NCBI RefSeq assembly: GCF_010729665.1
Contig: NZ_AP022610.1
Span: forward strand, 310,001-374,000
Reading direction: 5' to 3'
Length of the DNA: 64,000 bases
Origin: Mycolicibacterium madagascariense
GTDB taxonomy: Bacteria > Actinomycetota > Actinomycetes > Mycobacteriales > Mycobacteriaceae
Part shown: positions 1 to 10,749 of the stretch, piece by piece
Position numbering within the stretch: the stretch's first letter is position 1
Layout of the letters: each line of letters starts with the position of its first letter
The notes under the pieces: model-generated
What the model was told of the DNA's origin: nothing
Seen by the model: only the letters and a program-made list of their open reading frames with translations
Databases searched by the model: none
Made by a program: the position numbers and the translations under genes

Positions 1-127
1 CCGCGTACCCGGCGGAGGCGCTCATCTCGGCGCGATCGGTGAGGAAGCGGGCGGTCAGATCCATGGCCTGGTCGAGGAGCTCGCCGACGCACTCGCTGAC
101 GTCGCGCTCGACCGCCCGATCTTTCAC
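1..127 (-). CDS. MarR-type transcriptional regulator, N-terminal fragment (cut by window edge)
   Basis: Only the first 42 codons are inside the window. A GTG start at 127 gives VKDRAVERDVSECVGELLDQ, followed by a helix with ARFLTDRAEMSASAGYA. This resembles the N-terminal dimerisation helix and the start of the DNA-binding region of MarR regulators, but the recognition helix lies off the edge. Just upstream is an inverted repeat TACATA-N12-TATGTA (132-155) that could be its own operator. The family call is tentative because so little is visible. Confidence 0.45.
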   Translation of the reverse strand, partial: MKDRAVERDVSECVGELLDQAMDLTARFLTDRAEMSASAGYA

Positions 128-131
128 CCGG

Positions 132-155
132 TACATATATCACGCGACCTATGTA
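132..155. promoter_or_regulatory. Inverted repeat TACATA-N12-TATGTA upstream of the MarR-type gene
   Basis: Perfect 6-bp arms (132-137 and 150-155) begin 5 bp upstream of the GTG start of the truncated regulator, in an AT-richer patch. This placement fits an autoregulatory operator or promoter. The rest of the gap (156-347) shows nothing I can support beyond ordinary GC-rich sequence. Confidence 0.35.
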
Positions 156-347
156 GTAGCTAGTCGAACACGGCCACGACGTGTCGCTAGCGCGTCGATC
201 GGGGGTCTGAGCTAATATCCGGCCGTCATCTGCCCGGTTCCGGGGTGTGCGCCGCCGGTCGGCGGTGCCGAGGCCGATTGGATGAGTCGCGGAATGGTCT
301 GCCGTGCAAGGGTATTCGGCGACCGCAGCCTGATTGCATAGGACGGG

Positions 348-1562
348 CTATGTAGTTCGGCCGAGTTGATCGGCCAGCGCCTCGAGCAGGCGGTCGACGT
401 CGTCGGCGTCGTCGTACGGCGCCAAGCCGATGCGCAGGCCACCGGCACTGCCGAGCCCGAGCACGCGCGACGCCTCGTAGGCGTAGAACGACCCGGCCGG
501 CGCGTTCACCCCGCGCTCGGCGAGTGCGGCGCTGACGGTTGCGGCGTCATGCCCGGCGAAGGTGAGCAGGAGCGTGGGCGTGCGTCGGCGGGCCTTCGAG
601 TGGACCGTCACTCCCGGTAGCTCGGTGAGGCCTGCCTCGATGCGCTGGCGCAGCGCGTCCTCGTGGCGCTCCAGCGCGTGCAGGCCCGCGACGAGTCGGT
701 CGCGGCGGTTGCCGGTCCGCCCCGTCAGGCCGGCCAGGAAGTCGACGGCGGCAGTCGTGCCGGCCATCAGTTCGTACGGCAGGGTGCCGAGTTCGAAGCG
801 CTCGGGCACGTCGTCGGTGGCGGGCAGCAGCTTCGCAGGCCGCAGGTCGGCCAGCACGTCGGGCCGGGCCGCCACCACGCCGCAGTGCGGGCCGAGGAAC
901 TTGTAGGGCGAGCACGCGAAGAAGTCGGCGCCGAGGTCGGCGACGTCGACCACCGCATGCGCGGTGTAGTGCACCCCGTCCACGTACAGCAGGGCGCCGA
1001 CGGCGTGTACACGATCGGCGATGGCCCGCACGTCGGGCATCGTGCCGATCAGGTTCGACGCGGCGGTGACGGCGACGAGCCGGGTGCGCGGGCCGAGTTG
1101 GGCGGCGACGTCGTCGACGGTGAGCTCGGAGGTCGCCGGATCGAAGTCCACCCACCTCACGACGGCGCCCGCCGCCTCGGCGGCCAGGACCCACGGGCGA
1201 ACGTTGGCGTCGTGGTCGAGTCGCGTCACCACGACCTCGTCGCCGGGATCCCATTGGGCGGCAAGCGTTCTCGACAGGTCGAAGGTGAGCGCGGTCATGC
1301 TGCGGCCGAAGATCACCCCGGCGGGGTCGGCACCGAGGATGTCGCCGAGGGCGCGCCGGCACCCTTCGACCACGGCCTCGGCGTGGCGCGCCGCGGCGGT
1401 GACGGTGCCGCGGTTGGACAGCGGCCGCAGCAGGGTGTCGCGGATCGCGTCGGCGACCGCGGTGGGCGTCTGCGAGCCGCCCGGGCCGTCGAAGAAGGCC
1501 GTGCCGTCGTCGAGCGCGGGAAAGCAGCGGCGGATGTTGACGACGTCGAAGGGCTCGGTCAC
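348..1562 (-). CDS. Cysteine desulfurase-like PLP enzyme (SufS/CsdA-like, TIGR01976 type)
   Basis: A 404-residue fold-type I PLP enzyme. The motif FFACSPYKFLGPHCG carries the Schiff-base lysine (K221), preceded by VDGVHYTAH with the cofactor-binding Asp and His, as in the cysteine desulfurase-like subfamily. The start is taken as GTG 1562 (VTEPFDVVNIRRCFPALDDG), because the family begins there and the longer open frame would run into the divergent gene's leader. True desulfurase activity is not certain: the subfamily includes members of unknown substrate, and no Fe-S scaffold genes are nearby. It is divergent from the aminotransferase at 1666, with a 103-bp shared promoter region. Confidence 0.75.
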   Translation of the reverse strand: MTEPFDVVNIRRCFPALDDGTAFFDGPGGSQTPTAVADAIRDTLLRPLSNRGTVTAAARHAEAVVEGCRRALGDILGADPAGVIFGRSMTALTFDLSRTLAAQWDPGDEVVVTRLDHDANVRPWVLAAEAAGAVVRWVDFDPATSELTVDDVAAQLGPRTRLVAVTAASNLIGTMPDVRAIADRVHAVGALLYVDGVHYTAHAVVDVADLGADFFACSPYKFLGPHCGVVAARPDVLADLRPAKLLPATDDVPERFELGTLPYELMAGTTAAVDFLAGLTGRTGNRRDRLVAGLHALERHEDALRQRIEAGLTELPGVTVHSKARRRTPTLLLTFAGHDAATVSAALAERGVNAPAGSFYAYEASRVLGLGSAGGLRIGLAPYDDADDVDRLLEALADQLGRTT

Positions 1563-1665
1563 CGCCGGATTCTCCCACTTGCCCGCGGTCTCCCGGTCTG
1601 TAAGTCTGGTTCGAACATCCCTGACAACGACGCCACCTGGATGCTCCTCCACGAAAAGGCGCGCC

Positions 1666-2913
1666 ATGACGTCGACGATCATCACCCCTACCCATCCCGT
1701 CTCGGACGCTCTGCTGCAGCGGGCTCAGCAGGTCGTTCCCAATGGCATGTACGGCCACCAGATCGCCACCGGGTTATGGCCTGGCGCACCGCAGTTCGTG
1801 TCGCGCACGGCGGGCTCGCGGATGTGGGACGCCGACGGTCACGAGTACATCGACCTGCTGTGTTCGTGGGGCCCGATCATCCACGGTTACCAGCATCCCA
1901 AGATCGAGGAGGCGGTCGAGCGCCAGCGCCGGATCTGCGATACGGCCAACGGTCCGTCCGAGCACTTCGTCGCGCTCGCCGAGAAACTCGTCGACGTCGT
2001 CGAGCACGCCGACTGGGCGATGTTCGCCAAGAACGGCTCCGACGTCACCACGCTGTGCCTCACGATCGCCAGGGCGCACACCGGACGCGGCACCATCCTG
2101 GTCGAGGAGGGCACCTACCACGGGGCGCTGCCCTGGTGTAACCCCGACAAGACCGGTGTGCTGGCGTCGGACCGCGCCGGCCTGGCGTACTACACGTACA
2201 ACGACCTGGCGAGCGTCGAGAAGCTCGTCGCCGAGCACGCGGGTGACCTGGCCGGAATCATCGTGGCCCCGTTCCGGCACGACCCCGCCGGCTCTGATCT
2301 CGAGATGGTGGATCCGGCCTTTGCGCAAGGACTTCGGCGCATCTGCGACGACAGCGGCGCGGTGCTCATCCTCGACGAGGTGCGCACCGGATTCCGGATG
2401 TCCTTCGGCGGCAGCTGGGAGCAGTACGGTGTGCGCCCCGACCTGTCGTCGTGGAGCAAGGCCATCGGCAACGGCTACCCGATCGCGGCCGTGCTTGGCG
2501 CCGAACGTCTTCGGGAGTCGGCGGGCTCGTTCTTCGTCACGGGAACCTTCTGGTTCTCCGCGGTCCCCATGGTCGCGGCCTTGACGTCGATCACCCTCCT
2601 CGAGGAGGAGGACGGGGTGGCCCACATGTTCGCCCGCGGTGACCAGTACGTCGCGGGGCTGCGCGAGCAGGCCGCCTCCTACGCGCTGCCCGTCACCATC
2701 ACGGGCCCGGTGACCATGCCGTACCTGTCGTTCGCCGGCGAGACCGACCACGAGTTCACCATGGCCTGGTCGGCAGAATGCGCTGCTCGCGGTGTCTACG
2801 TCCACCCCAAGCACAACGGGTTCATGTCCACCGCACTCACCGAGGCCGACGTCGACGCGGTGCTGGTGGCCACCGATGGCGCCTTCGCCGAGGTGGCCAA
2901 GCGTTTCTTCTGA
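1666..2913 (+). CDS. Class III aminotransferase, glutamate-1-semialdehyde aminomutase-like
   Basis: A 415-residue class III PLP aminotransferase. Visible motifs are FAKNGSDVTTLCLTIARAHT (cofactor phosphate region), ILDEVRTGFR (the Asp that contacts the pyridine nitrogen) and SSWSKAIGNGYP with the Schiff-base lysine K265. The overall pattern resembles glutamate-1-semialdehyde aminomutases, but the context argues against tetrapyrrole synthesis: it is followed 21 bp later by a dialkylglycine decarboxylase-type gene. ATG 1666 is chosen because AAAAGG lies 8-13 bp upstream; upstream in-frame sequence is antisense to the divergent gene. Substrate unknown. Confidence 0.75.
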   Translation: MTSTIITPTHPVSDALLQRAQQVVPNGMYGHQIATGLWPGAPQFVSRTAGSRMWDADGHEYIDLLCSWGPIIHGYQHPKIEEAVERQRRICDTANGPSEHFVALAEKLVDVVEHADWAMFAKNGSDVTTLCLTIARAHTGRGTILVEEGTYHGALPWCNPDKTGVLASDRAGLAYYTYNDLASVEKLVAEHAGDLAGIIVAPFRHDPAGSDLEMVDPAFAQGLRRICDDSGAVLILDEVRTGFRMSFGGSWEQYGVRPDLSSWSKAIGNGYPIAAVLGAERLRESAGSFFVTGTFWFSAVPMVAALTSITLLEEEDGVAHMFARGDQYVAGLREQAASYALPVTITGPVTMPYLSFAGETDHEFTMAWSAECAARGVYVHPKHNGFMSTALTEADVDAVLVATDGAFAEVAKRFF

Positions 2914-4230
<1,317 letters not shown>

Positions 4231-4231
4231 C

Positions 4232-5155
4232 TCAGGACTGCAGCTCGGCGGCGAGCGCCGCGCCCAGCCGGTGGCCCGACAACCAGGCCGACTCGATGCG
4301 CGGCGCTCCCGATGGGCACCACGAGTCGCCGCAGACACCGAGCGGGCGGCTGCCATGCGCGGTCAGCGCATAGTAATCATCATGTGTGTCAACGGGTTTC
4401 GCGAACGTCCAGCGGTGCGCGTGCGTCCACTCCGGGGGTTGGGTCAGATCGAGGAGGCGCCCGAGCGCGGCGAGTACGGGAGTCACCGCGTCGTACGGCG
4501 TCTCGAGGTGCGCCCTGGCGCGCTCGGCGGTCGTGTGGGCGACCAGCACGGCGGCCCCGTCCCCGCGGCGCGAACCGTCGTCGGCGATCGTGGTGACGTC
4601 GGCGTCGTCGTTGACGAACGCGGCGTCGGCGACCGGCCAGGCGCGCTCGGCCCAGCCGGCGGCGACCGCAATCACCGGTTCGTAGTCGAGCCACTCGACC
4701 GCGTCGGGGGCCAACTTGGCAGCCTGCGGGTCGGGCATCGCCAGGACCACGGCGTCGTGGTCCAGCTCGTCGAGGGCCCCGACCGTCACGCCCGAGCGCA
4801 CGTCGACCGGTAGCGAGGCCCGCACCAGCGAACGCAGCCCGTCGGGTGTGCCGTAGCGCATCGGACCCTGCGTGCGGTCGCGGCCGTCGGGCGAGAACAC
4901 GTCGAACGTGTCGGTCCACTCCCGGACCAACCCGCGGGCGCGCCAGTCGTCGACCACCGCGCGGAAGTCGGGCTCCTTGACCGTGAAGTAGGCCGCTCCA
5001 AGATCGACCCGGCGACCGTGCAGTTCGGGGGAGGACATCCGACCGCCGGGGGCCCGGCCGCGGTCGAACACCTCGACGGTGACGCCGTGCTCGCGCAGCG
5101 CCTGCGCGCACGCCGCGCCCGAGAGACCGGCACCGATGACTGCGACACGGGACAT
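4232..5155 (-). CDS. FAD-dependent amine oxidase/renalase-like oxidoreductase
   Basis: A 307-residue flavoprotein. The N-terminus MSRVAVIGAGLSGAACAQAL is a Rossmann dinucleotide-binding motif (GxGxxG), followed by VEVFDRGRAPGGRMSSPELH, the arginine/GG region typical of renalase and small amine oxidases. The C-terminal CGDSWCPSGAPRIESAWLSG is the second FAD-contact segment. Start at ATG 5155; the longer frame lacks family homology before it. It ends 1 bp from the convergent dgdA stop and starts 10 bp after the stop of the 2-hydroxyacid dehydrogenase, so the two minus-strand genes likely form an operon. Substrate unknown. Confidence 0.75.
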   Translation of the reverse strand: MSRVAVIGAGLSGAACAQALREHGVTVEVFDRGRAPGGRMSSPELHGRRVDLGAAYFTVKEPDFRAVVDDWRARGLVREWTDTFDVFSPDGRDRTQGPMRYGTPDGLRSLVRASLPVDVRSGVTVGALDELDHDAVVLAMPDPQAAKLAPDAVEWLDYEPVIAVAAGWAERAWPVADAAFVNDDADVTTIADDGSRRGDGAAVLVAHTTAERARAHLETPYDAVTPVLAALGRLLDLTQPPEWTHAHRWTFAKPVDTHDDYYALTAHGSRPLGVCGDSWCPSGAPRIESAWLSGHRLGAALAAELQS

Positions 5156-5165
5156 GGTCCCCACG

Positions 5166-6074
5166 TTAGTCGGGGCCCGCCACCAGGTTCGGGGGGCGAC
5201 CACCGTCGGCGAAGACGGCGATCTGTTCCAGCGCGATGCGCCACGCGCGATCCCACGCGCCTTCGGTGCTGCCCGCCACGTGCGGGGTCAGCAGCAGATT
5301 GGGGGCCGACCACAGCGGATGGCCGTCGGGCAGCGGCTCGGGATCGGTGACGTCGAGCGCGGCGCGCAGCCGACCGGAGTTCAGTTCGGCCAGTAGCGCG
5401 TCGGTGTCGACCGCCCCGCCCCGGCCGACGTTGACGACCACGGCGCCGTCGCGCAGCCGGCTCAGGAATGCGGCGTCGACGACGTGGTGGGTCGCCTCGG
5501 TCTCGGGCAGCATCGCGACGACCGCGTCGGCGTCGGGCAGCAGGTCGTCGAGGTCGCTCATGGCCCGCACGCCCTCTCTGGCGTGCGTGCCGACGAGCGT
5601 CACCTCGGTCTCGAACGGCGCGAGCCGGGCCGCGAGGTTCTGGGCGAGGTCACCGGCGCCGAGGACGACGATCCGCTTGCCGATCATCGTCTCGGTGTCC
5701 CGGGGTTGCCACGTGCCCTGCTCCTGGTACCTGCGGAACGTCGCGAGGTCGCGATAGATCGACAGGAGCGCTGCCATCACCCATTCAGCCGACGAACCGC
5801 CATGCGCCCCACGACCATTGGACAGCATGACGCCGTCGGGCAGATGCGGCAGCCACTGCTCGTAACCGGCGTTGAGGGTCTGCACCAGCCGCAGCTCGGG
5901 GAGCTGAGCCAAGCGCGGCCCGATCACCTCCGGGTGCTCCCACCCGACGACGATGACCGACGCGTCGGGATGTTCCTGGGGCCACGGCCCGTCGGGGGAG
6001 TACGGGACGGCGACCAGCTCGCTCGTCGGATCGGGTGCGTGCAGGCCGAGATCGTCTGGGTAGAGGACTTTCAC
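5166..6074 (-). CDS. D-isomer-specific 2-hydroxyacid dehydrogenase
   Basis: About 302 residues. The NAD-binding Rossmann segment is IVVLGAGDLAQNLAARLAPF. The catalytic triad is visible in order: Arg in VNVGRGGAVDTDAL, Glu in DVTDPEPLPDGHPLW, and His in LLLTPHVAGSTEGAW. These enzymes reduce 2-keto acids reversibly with NAD(P)H. The start is uncertain: GTG 6074 (VKVLYPDDLG) matches family N-termini, while GTG 6092 has a better-spaced GGGAGGG. It is followed by the renalase-like gene. The substrate cannot be told from sequence; it is not clearly SerA because no ACT/ASB domain is present. Confidence 0.8.
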   Translation of the reverse strand: MKVLYPDDLGLHAPDPTSELVAVPYSPDGPWPQEHPDASVIVVGWEHPEVIGPRLAQLPELRLVQTLNAGYEQWLPHLPDGVMLSNGRGAHGGSSAEWVMAALLSIYRDLATFRRYQEQGTWQPRDTETMIGKRIVVLGAGDLAQNLAARLAPFETEVTLVGTHAREGVRAMSDLDDLLPDADAVVAMLPETEATHHVVDAAFLSRLRDGAVVVNVGRGGAVDTDALLAELNSGRLRAALDVTDPEPLPDGHPLWSAPNLLLTPHVAGSTEGAWDRAWRIALEQIAVFADGGRPPNLVAGPD

Positions 6075-6101
6075 GCCAACCACGCTAGCCACTGCGCTCG
6101 T

Positions 6102-6177
6102 GACCCTCCCGCGAGCAGCCGCAAATAAGCCCGACACGCCGCGGAAAAGTGCACGTTTGCGGCTGTTCGCGAGGGTC
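6102..6177. terminator. Long imperfect inverted repeat between sthA and the 2-hydroxyacid dehydrogenase
   Basis: Arms 6102-6125 and 6156-6177 read GACCCTC..GCGA.CAGCCGCAAA and its complement with a 30-base loop. The element lies just downstream of the sthA stop (6187) and over the probable leader of the next minus-strand gene. There is no T-tract, as is common for mycobacterial terminators. It could be an intrinsic-like terminator or a dispersed palindrome. Confidence 0.4.
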
Positions 6178-6186
6178 TCGAGCCCG

Positions 6187-7638
6187 TCAGGCGTCGGCGG
6201 GCTCCTCCTCCTTGTCCGCCATGGCCTTGTGGAAGGACTCCACCGAACGCATCTTGTTCATCACGTCCAGGGCGGCGACCTTGTAGGCCTCGGAGAACGT
6301 CGGGTAGTTGAACACCGCGTCGACGAGGTAGTCGACCGTGCCCCCGCAGCCCATCACGGCCTGGCCGATGTGGACGAGCTCGGTCGCCGACGAGCCAAAG
6401 ATGTGGACTCCGAGCAGCTTTCGGTCCTCGGTCGACACCAGCAGCTTGAGCATGCCGTACGAGTCGCCCGCGATCTGGCCGCGCGCGAGCTCCCGGTAGC
6501 GCGACACCCCGAACTCGTAGGGGATGGCCTTCTCGGTCAGCTCGGACTCGGTGGCCCCGACGAAGGACACCTCGGGAATCGTGTAGATGCCAATCGGCTG
6601 GAGATCGGTCATGTCGTGAACCGGCTCGTCGAATGCGTGATAAGCCGCAAGCCTGCCCTGGTCCATCGACGTCGCCGCCAGCGCGGGGAAGCCGATGACG
6701 TCGCCGACGCTGAAGATGTGCTTGACCTTGGTGCGGAATTGGTCGTCGACTTCGAGCAGGCCGCGCCCATCGGCTTCCAGGCCCGCAGCCTTCAGGTCGA
6801 GCGCTTCGGTCCGCCCCGTTCTCCCGGCGGAGTACATCACGGCCTCCGCGGCGATCTGCTTGCCGCTCGCCAGACACGTCAGGGTGCCGGTCGGCGAGAC
6901 GTCGACGCTGGTGACCTCCTCGCCGAACCGGAAGGTCACCTTGGACTCGCGAAGGTGAAATGCCAACGCCTCGACCACTTCCGGGTCGCAGAAGTCGAGC
7001 ATGGTGTCGCGCTTCTCGACGACGGTCACCTTGGTGCCGAGGGCGGCGAAGATTGACGCGTACTCGATGCCGATCACGCCGGCGCCGACCACCACCATCG
7101 AGGTGGGGATGAAGTCCAGGCTGACGATCTCGTCGGAGTCGAGCACGCGCTCGGCGTCGAAGTCGATGCCGTCGGGTCGGCGCGGGGTGGTGCCCGTGGC
7201 GATGACGATGAAATCGCCTGTCAGAGTGCGGTGTTCGGATTCGTCTCGACCCTCGACCGTCACGGTGTTGGCATCGGCGAAGCTGGCGCGGCCGAGGTAG
7301 AGGTCGACGCGGTTGCGGACGAGCTGGTCGCGGATCACGTCGATCTCGCGGCGGATGACGTGGGAGGTGCGCTCCTGCAGATCGGCCGGGGTGATCTTCT
7401 CCTTGACCCGGTAGCTCGAACCGTACAGCTCGCGCTGGTTCATGCCCGTGAGGTACATGACCGCCTCACGCAGCGTCTTGGACGGAATGGTGCCGGTGTT
7501 GACGCAGACGCCGCCGAGCATGTGTCCATGCTCGACGACGGCCACCTTCTTCCCGAGTTTGGCTGCCGCCACGGCCGCCTTCTGCCCCCCGGGCCCGGAA
7601 CCGATCACGATCAGGTCGTACTCAGTCTCAGTCGCCAT
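6187..7638 (-). CDS. sthA: Soluble (Si-specific) NAD(P)+ transhydrogenase
   Basis: A 483-residue flavoprotein of the pyridine nucleotide-disulfide oxidoreductase family. The FAD site is [21 protein letters not shown]; the redox region reads [19 protein letters not shown], so the second cysteine of the CxxxxC disulfide is Thr. This matches SthA/UdhA and excludes lipoamide or mycothione reductase. The NAD(P) site is [21 protein letters not shown], and a C-terminal dimerisation domain runs from about residue 340. It equilibrates NADPH and NADH pools in the cytoplasm. ATG 7638 matches the family start. The mycobacterial homologue is Rv2713. Confidence 0.92.
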   Translation of the reverse strand: MATETEYDLIVIGSGPGGQKAAVAAAKLGKKVAVVEHGHMLGGVCVNTGTIPSKTLREAVMYLTGMNQRELYGSSYRVKEKITPADLQERTSHVIRREIDVIRDQLVRNRVDLYLGRASFADANTVTVEGRDESEHRTLTGDFIVIATGTTPRRPDGIDFDAERVLDSDEIVSLDFIPTSMVVVGAGVIGIEYASIFAALGTKVTVVEKRDTMLDFCDPEVVEALAFHLRESKVTFRFGEEVTSVDVSPTGTLTCLASGKQIAAEAVMYSAGRTGRTEALDLKAAGLEADGRGLLEVDDQFRTKVKHIFSVGDVIGFPALAATSMDQGRLAAYHAFDEPVHDMTDLQPIGIYTIPEVSFVGATESELTEKAIPYEFGVSRYRELARGQIAGDSYGMLKLLVSTEDRKLLGVHIFGSSATELVHIGQAVMGCGGTVDYLVDAVFNYPTFSEAYKVAALDVMNKMRSVESFHKAMADKEEEPADA

Positions 7639-7669
7639 GGGTCCGGTGTACCCAATCGACCGTCACATC

Positions 7670-7734
7670 GCGCCGAAACTACGGTAGATGACGGAAATCG
7701 GGCCAAAGCCGTCCAGAACCGTAGTGTCGGCGGC
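7670..7734. terminator. Inverted repeat, family A copy 1
   Basis: Arms 7670-7685 (GCGCCGAAACTACGGT) and 7718-7734 (ACCGTAGTGTCGGCGGC) are near-complementary; the inner part also carries ATGACGGAAA. It sits 7 bp below the stop of the omega-aminotransferase and upstream of sthA, so it could end that transcript. The same arm and the same ATGACGGAA inner word recur at 12351-12418. Confidence 0.45.
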
Positions 7735-7741
7735 ACTCCTC

Positions 7742-9154
7742 CTAGACGACGTGCCCGTCAGCGACCGTCAGCGCGGCGTCGAGGATCTTCAAGCCCTCGG
7801 CGACCTCGGCGTCGGAGATGTTGCAGGCGGGCACCGCGTGGATGCGGTTGAAGTTGGCGAACGGCAGCAGGCCGCCGGACTTGCATGCGGCGATCACTTC
7901 GTTCATCGCCGGGCTGGAGCCGCCGTAGGGCGCCAGCGGCTCCCGGGTCTGCGGATCCTTGACCAGTTCGATGGCCTGGAAGACGCCCAGCCCACGGACT
8001 TCGCCGACGGACGGATGCTTGGCCGCCAGCTCGCGTAGGCCGGGCCCCAGGACGTCGGATCCGATGCGGGCGGCGTTGGCCACCATGCCCTCGTCCTCCA
8101 TCGCGTTGATGGTCGCGACGGCGGCCGCGCACGCCAGCGGATGACCCGAGTACGTGAGCCCACCGGGGTAGGCGCGGTCGGCGAACGTCGCGTAGATCGC
8201 GTCGCTGATCGCCACGCCGCCGAGCGGAACGTAGCCGGAGGTGACGCCCTTCGCGAAGGTCATCAGATCGGGGATGACGTCGAAATGCTGTATGGCGAAC
8301 CACTTTCCGGTCCGTCCGAAGCCGGCCATCACCTCGTCGGCGATCATCACGATGCCGTACTTGTCGCAGATCGCCCGGACGCCCGCCATGTACCCCGGCG
8401 GCGGCACCATGATGCCCGCGGTACCCGGCACGGATTCCAGGATGATCGCCGCGAAGGTGGCCGGGCCCTCGTGCTGGATCAGCCGCTCGAGGTAGTCCAG
8501 TGCACGCTCGGTCTCCTGCTGCTCGTTCTCGGCGTGGAACGACGTCCGGTACAGGAACGGACCGTTGAAGTGGACGACGCCGCTGCTGGCGTAGTCGTTC
8601 GGGTAGCGGCGCGGGTCGCCCGTGAGGTTGATCGCGGTGTCGGTGCCACCGTGGTAGGAGCGGTAGCGCGAGAGCACCTTGTAGCGGCCGGTGTGCAGGC
8701 GCGCCATGCGGACCGCGTGTTCGACGGCGTCGGCGCCGCCGTTGGTGAAGAACACGTGGTCGAGGTCACCGGGGGTGCGCTCGGCGATCAGCCGGGCGGC
8801 TTCCGAGCGGGCGGCGTTGACGTGCTGCGGCGCGACCGTGCACAGCTTGGCGGCCTGTTCTGCAATGGCCTTGACGACTTTCGGATGCTGATGGCCGATG
8901 TTGGTGAAGACCAGCTGTCCGGAGAAGTCGAGCAGCTTGTTGCCGTCGCCGTCCCAGACGTACTGGCCCTGCGACGCCACGATCGTCATCGGGTTGATCT
9001 GCGCCTGCGCCGACCACGAGTGGAAGACGTGCTTGCGGTCGAGTTCGTAGGCGCGGGCGCCCTCGGCCTTCGCGGTGGCGAGGTCCTGGCCGCTGGGGAG
9101 GAGGTCCTGGGGCGAGCGCAGCGACGGGGTGTTGCCGGTGTCGAAAGTCGTCAT
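7742..9154 (-). CDS. Class III omega-amino acid aminotransferase (beta-alanine/taurine type)
   Basis: A 470-residue class III aminotransferase. Visible are DFSGQLVFTNIGHQHPKVV, FTNGGADAVEHAVRMARLHT (phosphate-binding), MIADEVMAGFGRTGKW (Asp to the pyridine N) and MTFAKGVTSGYVPLGG with the lysine K302. It lies 18 bp downstream of an MmsA-type semialdehyde dehydrogenase, so the pair would convert an omega-amino acid to a semialdehyde and then an acyl-CoA. Beta-alanine (to malonate semialdehyde, then acetyl-CoA) is the simplest substrate; taurine or 3-aminoisobutyrate remain possible. The divergent PucR regulator probably controls it. Confidence 0.8.
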   Translation of the reverse strand: MTTFDTGNTPSLRSPQDLLPSGQDLATAKAEGARAYELDRKHVFHSWSAQAQINPMTIVASQGQYVWDGDGNKLLDFSGQLVFTNIGHQHPKVVKAIAEQAAKLCTVAPQHVNAARSEAARLIAERTPGDLDHVFFTNGGADAVEHAVRMARLHTGRYKVLSRYRSYHGGTDTAINLTGDPRRYPNDYASSGVVHFNGPFLYRTSFHAENEQQETERALDYLERLIQHEGPATFAAIILESVPGTAGIMVPPPGYMAGVRAICDKYGIVMIADEVMAGFGRTGKWFAIQHFDVIPDLMTFAKGVTSGYVPLGGVAISDAIYATFADRAYPGGLTYSGHPLACAAAVATINAMEDEGMVANAARIGSDVLGPGLRELAAKHPSVGEVRGLGVFQAIELVKDPQTREPLAPYGGSSPAMNEVIAACKSGGLLPFANFNRIHAVPACNISDAEVAEGLKILDAALTVADGHVV

Positions 9155-9172
9155 GAATCCAGTCTTCCTGAG

Positions 9173-10681
9173 TCAGCTGTTCTGCGGGAAGCCGAGGTTG
9201 ATTCCGCCGTGCGACGGGTCCAGCCAACGGGTGGTTACCACCTTGCCACGCGTGAAGAAGTGGACTCCCTCGGTGCCGTGGGCGTGGGTGTCGCCGAACA
9301 GCGAGCTCTTCCAGCCGCCGAAGCTGTAGTAGGCGGTGGGCACGGGGATCGGCACGTTGATGCCGATCATGCCGACCTCCACCTCGTTCTGGAACCGACG
9401 GGCCGCGCCCCCGTCGTTGGTGAAGATCGCGGTGCCGTTGCCGTAGGGGTTGGCGTTGATCAGCGCGAGCGCCTCGTCGTAGGAGTCGACGCGCACGACC
9501 GACAGCACGGGCCCGAAGATCTCGTCGGTGTAGACGCTCATCTCGGGGGTGACGTGGTCGATCAGCGTGGGGCCTAACCAGAACCCGTCGGACTCTCCGT
9601 CGACGGAGATGCCGCGGCCGTCGACCACGATCGTGGCGCCGTCGGCCTCGCCCGCGTCGACGTAGGAGGCCACCCGGTCGCGGTGCGCCTTGGTGACCAG
9701 CGGTCCCATGTCGGCGTCGCGGGTGCCGTCACCGGTCTTGAGTCCCTTGGCCCGGTCGGCGATCTTGCCGACGAGCTCGTCGGCGATCGGGCCGACCGCG
9801 ACGCACGCCGAGACGGCCATGCAGCGTTCGCCCGCCGAGCCGAAGCCGGCGTTGACCATGGCGTCGGCGGCCAGGTCCAGGTCGGCGTCGGGCAGCACGA
9901 TCGCGTGGTTCTTCGCGCCACCGAGGGCCTGCACGCGCTTGCCGTGCTGGGTGCCGGTGGCATAGACGTACTGCGCGATCGGCGTGGAGCCGACGAAGCT
10001 GATGGCCTTGACCTTCGGGTTGGTCAGCAGTTCGTCGACGGCGACCTTGTCGCCCTGCAGCACGTTGAAGACCCCGGCGGGCAGGCCTGCCTCGGCCCAC
10101 AGCTCGGCGATCCACAGCGCGGCCGACGGGTCCTTCTCGCTGGGCTTGAGGACGACGGTGTTGCCCGCCGCGATGGCGATGGGGAAGAACCACATCGGCA
10201 CCATGGCCGGGAAGTTGAAGGGGCTGATGATGCCGACGACGCCGAGCGGCTGGCGGATCGAGGCCACGTCGACGTTGGTCGAGGCGTTCTCCGTCATCCC
10301 GCCCTTGAGCAGATGCGCTATGCCGCAAGCGAATTCGACGACTTCCTGGCCGCGGCTGACCTCGCCGAGCGCGTCGGACACGACCTTGCCGTGCTCGCTG
10401 GTGATGATCTCGGCCAACTCGTTCTTGCGGGCGTTCAGCAGTTCCCGGAACGCGAAGAGGATCTGGGTGCGCTTGGCGAGCGAGGTGTCGCGCCAGGCCG
10501 GGAAGGCCGCCGCGGCGGCGTCGATGGCGGCGCGCGCGTCGGCCACGTCGGCGAGGGCGAGTTCACCGGTGACCTGACCGGTCGCCGGGTTCGTCACGGG
10601 TGAGGTGCGGTCGCTGGCGCCGGCGAAGCCCTTGCCGTCGACCCAGTGCGCGATGGTCCGAACGCGGGTGCTGAGTGTCAT
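9173..10681 (-). CDS. mmsA: Methylmalonate/malonate-semialdehyde dehydrogenase (CoA-acylating)
   Basis: A 502-residue aldehyde dehydrogenase. The catalytic cysteine is C287 in GERCMAVSACVAVG; GVVGIISPFNFPAMVPMWFF and the C-terminal SFGGWKSSLFGDTHAHGTEG with FFTRGKVVTTRW are diagnostic for MmsA rather than general ALDHs. It oxidises malonate or methylmalonate semialdehyde to acetyl- or propionyl-CoA with CoA and NAD+. ATG 10681 is chosen (MTLSTRVRTIAHWVDG); the upstream in-frame stretch lacks homology and enters the divergent promoter. First gene of a two-gene operon with the omega-aminotransferase. Confidence 0.9.
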   Translation of the reverse strand: MTLSTRVRTIAHWVDGKGFAGASDRTSPVTNPATGQVTGELALADVADARAAIDAAAAAFPAWRDTSLAKRTQILFAFRELLNARKNELAEIITSEHGKVVSDALGEVSRGQEVVEFACGIAHLLKGGMTENASTNVDVASIRQPLGVVGIISPFNFPAMVPMWFFPIAIAAGNTVVLKPSEKDPSAALWIAELWAEAGLPAGVFNVLQGDKVAVDELLTNPKVKAISFVGSTPIAQYVYATGTQHGKRVQALGGAKNHAIVLPDADLDLAADAMVNAGFGSAGERCMAVSACVAVGPIADELVGKIADRAKGLKTGDGTRDADMGPLVTKAHRDRVASYVDAGEADGATIVVDGRGISVDGESDGFWLGPTLIDHVTPEMSVYTDEIFGPVLSVVRVDSYDEALALINANPYGNGTAIFTNDGGAARRFQNEVEVGMIGINVPIPVPTAYYSFGGWKSSLFGDTHAHGTEGVHFFTRGKVVTTRWLDPSHGGINLGFPQNS

Positions 10682-10749
10682 GGTTCGAGTGTGGGCGCGC
10701 CTCGGTGACGCGTACCCCGTCACTCCGTAACGAAGATCGCCGTTTGCCT

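Noticed and set aside
348..356. CTATGTAGT near the end of the desulfurase-like gene, repeated at 149-157, as a shared MarR operator.
   Set aside because: The second copy overlaps a stop codon, has no inverted partner and is at a gene end; a chance repeat is likelier.
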